Assembly: GCF_002251795.1 (NCBI RefSeq)
Contig: NZ_NOXU01000032.1
Coordinates: forward strand, 617,754 to 681,753
DNA from: Niveispirillum lacus
GTDB taxonomy: Bacteria; Pseudomonadota; Alphaproteobacteria; Azospirillales; Azospirillaceae
Direction: 5' to 3'
Length of the DNA: 64,000 bases
In this document: in pieces, positions 61,523 through 64,000 of the stretch
Layout: each line of letters starts with the position of its first letter
How positions within the stretch are numbered: position 1 is the first letter of the stretch
The notes under the pieces: model-generated
Told to the model about the DNA's origin: nothing
What the model saw: the letters and a program-made list of their open reading frames with translations, nothing else
Database searches by the model: none
Made by a program: the position numbers and the translations under genes

Positions 61523-61827
61523 GTTCACGATCCTCAATGTGGATGCCCAAAAGCATCCGATATCGGATATGATCCGTCAACATGCATCAATGGCCGGGCA
61601 GGCCGCACAGATGATCATGAGCCTTCGCAGGAGCGGACCCGGAAACAACGGCCCCATGTAACAGTCAGCACCCGAAGAACAGCACATGTTTCACGGGGGG
61701 GGCTGCCCCCCTGCGGATGGTTTGTTCCGGCAGAGAATGGCGTTTGCCGTGGCGCGGTATGCAGAACCGGTTAGAGGGTTTCAGTGACCGTTGCCGCCGC
61801 ATCCTCTCAGCCAATACCCTGCTCCGG
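61523..61827. other. Intergenic region between the small-gene cluster and the RTX gene
   Basis: 305 bp with no supported gene. Besides the palindrome at 61555 it has a G-rich/C-rich hairpin (GGGGGG-...-CCCCCC, about 61695-61711) with no T-run. The last about 90 bp lead to the stop codon of the RTX gene. Nothing else stands out. Confidence 0.5.
61555..61568. promoter_or_regulatory. Palindromic operator overlapping a possible promoter
   Basis: ATCCGATATCGGAT, a perfect 14-bp palindrome. On the minus strand it lies between TTGACG (61580-61575) and GATGCT (61557-61552) with 17-bp spacing, i.e. in the place where a repressor would block RNA polymerase, about 33 bp before the start codon at 61522. 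Confidence 0.65.
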
Positions 61828-63810
61828 TCAGATCAGGTCACCAATATCCAGCGTGCCGGTATAGCCGGTGATATCGAGGATCAGGTCGTCAACCCCCAGC
61901 GAAGCACCGGGGGTCAGGCCGCTGACGATCAGATATCGCGCCTCTCCAAAGCTGAAGATACCGGCGGTGGCGGTCTTTGACAGTGGACCGTTGGCCGCGA
62001 AAGCCAGGTTCACGGCGGCCGACAGACTGGTCCCGGTCAGTGCGGTTACCCCCTCCACCACCGCACGCAATGTGACAGGCAGGTCGATTCGGTCCACAAA
62101 GTCACCCCCCGCCCCGCCCAGGTCCAGATCCCGAATGCGGTCGATGCCAGCAGCGGTGAGGGTCCCGGCCGCCCGCGCTTCGATCGTCGTGACGAACTGG
62201 AACAGGTCGAGCCCGCTCCCCCCCGTCAGGTCATCGACACCGACACTGCCGACAATTGTGTCATTCCCGGCCCCGGCGATCAGCGTGTCATTACCATTGC
62301 CGCCATTCAAACGGTCATCACCCTCGCCGCCGATGATGCTGTTGGCCTTGGCATTGCCCGTGGCGGTGAAATGACCGGTGCCGGTGAAAACCAGATGTTC
62401 CACTTCCTGGCTCATCGCGTAGCGAGCCAGACCGGTCCGCACGGTATCGATGCCGCCATTGGCGTTTTCGGTGATCAGGTCGGTGGTGGAGTCGATGATA
62501 TAGGTGTCGTCGCCCGCCCCACCGATCAGGGTGTCATTGCCGGCGCCGCCATCCAAAGTGTCGGCACCGGCCCCACCGGTCAGCCTGTTGCCGAGCGCAT
62601 TACCAGAACCGCTGAAATTGCCGCTACCGGTAAATGTCAGGGCTTCCAGATTGGCCCCCAGCCTGTAGGTGGCAAGTGTGGTCCGCACCTCATCTGTGCC
62701 GGCGGCCAATCCTTCCACCACGCTGTCGCCGACATCATCGACGACATAGATATCATTGCCCATACCGCCGATCATCTGATCAACACCTGCGCCGCCATTC
62801 AGCAGGTCATTGCCCAGACCACCGTCCAGCGTGTCATTGCCAGCGGCACCATTCAGGCTGTCATTGCCATTATGGCCCATCAGGATGTTGTTGAGTGCGT
62901 TGCCGGTGCCAGTCAGGCTCGCTACGGAGACGATCACCAGATTCTCGACATGGGCGGGCAGGGTGTAGTTGACCATGGTGAAGATGCTGTCGGTGCCTGC
63001 GTCAGCCTCTTCGACCACCCGGTCATTGATCGAATCAATCTCGTAATTGTCAGACCCGGCACCACCGATCAGCACATCATTGCCGATGCCGCCGCGCAGC
63101 ATGTCGGACCCCGCCCCGCCCTGCAACGTGTCATTGCCCAGGCCGCCGATCAGCAGATCGGCATGGTCGCCACCCGTCAGATTGTCATTGCCCGAACCGC
63201 CATCCAGCAACGCCCCATTGCTGCCGGCGGTGGCGGCCAGTGTGTCGTTGGCGATTGTACCGCTGCGCGTATCGAATTCGGTGCGCAGCCGGTAGACAAT
63301 CAGTTCGGTCGGGGATGTTGCCAGGAAGCCTGTGGGCGTCAGGATGGTTTCGGCCACCGCGCCATTGCGCCCGGTTGTATCGATCCGGGTTACGCTCTCC
63401 CCGGTCCGGTCCCCCGCTGACACGATAAATGTAAGGGTCCGCGGGGCGGTATCGGTCGCCGGGGTCCAGTTCAGTCGCACCTGATCCCCGGCGCGGACAC
63501 TGCCCATCCAGTCCGTCCCAACTGACCCGGCATAGGCCCCGGCAATCAGCCAATTGTCGCCGACGGCCCGCGGCGCTAACAGTTCATGGCGGATGGCAGA
63601 CAGGACATGGCTGGCGGTCCCCGATTCGGGGATATGGAAAGACGCGTTGACGCCTTCGGCGATGTTATTCACCTCGCGCACGAAGTCGAGCGAGGCGGTT
63701 TCCCCCACGACGAGGCCCAGATTGGCCCGGGCAATGCTGACAATTTCCGTGGCGTTTAGCCGGCCCGCCTGCGCGCCCGTCCGCACCATGCTGTCCTGCC
63801 ACGCTGCCAT
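61828..63810 (-). CDS. RTX-type calcium-binding secreted protein
   Basis: 660 residues. ATG at 63810 has GGAGG 7 nt upstream. No signal peptide. The first about 190 residues are non-repetitive (LNATEIVSIARANLGLVVGE, then FHIPESGTASHVLSAIRHELL) and match nothing I recognise; they may be a catalytic or binding domain. From about residue 200 on come classic RTX nonapeptides, e.g. GGSGNDNLTGGDHADLLIGG and GGAGNDTLIGGAGDDTYIID, each block separated by NLEALTFTGSGNFSGSGNA-type beta segments. The C-terminal about 110 residues end GYTGTLDIGDLI, fitting an uncleaved type I signal. Likely exported by a PrtD-type system such as that at 47987. Confidence 0.9.
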   Translation of the reverse strand: MAAWQDSMVRTGAQAGRLNATEIVSIARANLGLVVGETASLDFVREVNNIAEGVNASFHIPESGTASHVLSAIRHELLAPRAVGDNWLIAGAYAGSVGTDWMGSVRAGDQVRLNWTPATDTAPRTLTFIVSAGDRTGESVTRIDTTGRNGAVAETILTPTGFLATSPTELIVYRLRTEFDTRSGTIANDTLAATAGSNGALLDGGSGNDNLTGGDHADLLIGGLGNDTLQGGAGSDMLRGGIGNDVLIGGAGSDNYEIDSINDRVVEEADAGTDSIFTMVNYTLPAHVENLVIVSVASLTGTGNALNNILMGHNGNDSLNGAAGNDTLDGGLGNDLLNGGAGVDQMIGGMGNDIYVVDDVGDSVVEGLAAGTDEVRTTLATYRLGANLEALTFTGSGNFSGSGNALGNRLTGGAGADTLDGGAGNDTLIGGAGDDTYIIDSTTDLITENANGGIDTVRTGLARYAMSQEVEHLVFTGTGHFTATGNAKANSIIGGEGDDRLNGGNGNDTLIAGAGNDTIVGSVGVDDLTGGSGLDLFQFVTTIEARAAGTLTAAGIDRIRDLDLGGAGGDFVDRIDLPVTLRAVVEGVTALTGTSLSAAVNLAFAANGPLSKTATAGIFSFGEARYLIVSGLTPGASLGVDDLILDITGYTGTLDIGDLI

Positions 63811-63927
63811 TTTACGCCTCCGTGCCGGGTGCGCTGGACCCGGCAATTTCAGGGGAGGAAACTTAACAGGAAATTACCTAAAATGCGAGAGAGTGAGCTG
63901 GTGCCCGGCTTGATGGCCCCGCCCCAT

Positions 63928-63959
63928 AAAAAGCCCCCGCCCGGTTTCCCGGACGGGGG
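63928..63959 (-). terminator. Terminator of a leftward gene beyond the window
   Basis: Read on the minus strand: CCCCCGTCCGG, loop GAAA, CCGGGCGGGGG with one mismatch, then CTTTTT. It is upstream of the RTX gene and points left, so it should end a gene that lies past position 64000. No coding end can be assigned in the remaining 40 bp. Confidence 0.8.
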
Positions 63960-64000
63960 AGCAGGCTGTACTGCCCGACGGAACTGTGAACCCCGCTATC

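Noticed and set aside
61268..61774. Plus-strand open frame of 168 codons across the small-gene cluster
   Set aside because: It runs through the operator palindromes and opposite a small gene with a better ribosome site; the product has no recognisable content.

Overview
The window reads as the chromosome of a GC-rich, Gram-negative alphaproteobacterium. It has TonB-dependent uptake, polysaccharide export across an outer membrane, type I secretion, large hybrid histidine kinases, a Suv3-type helicase and an alphaproteobacterial-style MutS. The gene set suggests Rhodospirillales, perhaps Azospirillaceae. That placement is inference from protein flavour, not from a marker gene. I see no rRNA, tRNA, CRISPR array, insertion sequence or prophage.

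Layout. (1) 0.3-6.9 kb: a starch or oligosaccharide block with a TonB-dependent receptor, a tryptophan-halogenase-like flavoprotein and a secreted GH13 alpha-amylase. Three copies of a long-armed palindromic repeat lie between 4.9 and 7.6 kb, and two of them bracket a small GIY-YIG nuclease gene. (2) 7.6-24.4 kb: mixed regulatory and housekeeping genes. These are a MocR-type regulator, a DUF983 protein divergent from an orphan peptide-type substrate-binding protein, a membrane class III cyclase, a Suv3-like helicase, an ArsC/LMW-phosphatase-like protein, GreB, two very large hybrid sensor kinases, an Rrf2 regulator and a lone CheY-like receiver. (3) 24.8-35.0 kb: an exopolysaccharide export locus of the Gfc/Yjb (group 4 capsule-like) type. 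It has a GfcA/YjbE-like peptide, a GfcB/YjbF-like lipoprotein, a giant multi-SLBB export protein, a YjbH/GfcD-like outer-membrane protein, a methyltransferase, a Wzx-type flippase and a GT2 glycosyltransferase. (4) 35.6-51.6 kb: a surface-protein module. A 1958-residue cysteine-free RTX/adhesin or S-layer-like protein is followed by a GT9-like/FkbM-like fusion, a DUF6165-type protein, two GT4 glycosyltransferases, an unknown protein, a PrtD-type ABC exporter and an HlyD-type adaptor. (5) 51.6-64 kb: a 3-keto-disaccharide-hydrolase-like protein behind a LacI-type operator, a CobB sirtuin coupled to a GNAT acetyltransferase, an LMW-PTP, a membrane LytTR regulator divergent from an acyltransferase, a PAS protein, MutS, a FliL-like secreted protein, MarR with a cluster of very small genes and palindromic operators, and a second RTX protein.

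How it fits together. Regions 3 and 4 together look like one cell-surface programme. One part exports and modifies a polysaccharide. The other makes, exports by type I secretion, and perhaps glycosylates or anchors a huge Ser/Thr/Gly-rich protein. The four-fold N-terminal module of that protein is a good candidate for a surface-anchoring domain. No Wzy polymerase, chain-length kinase or TolC-type pore is in the window, so these would have to lie elsewhere.

Start codons were chosen from Shine-Dalgarno spacing and signal-peptide position where possible. All family assignments come from reading motifs by eye, without database searches.
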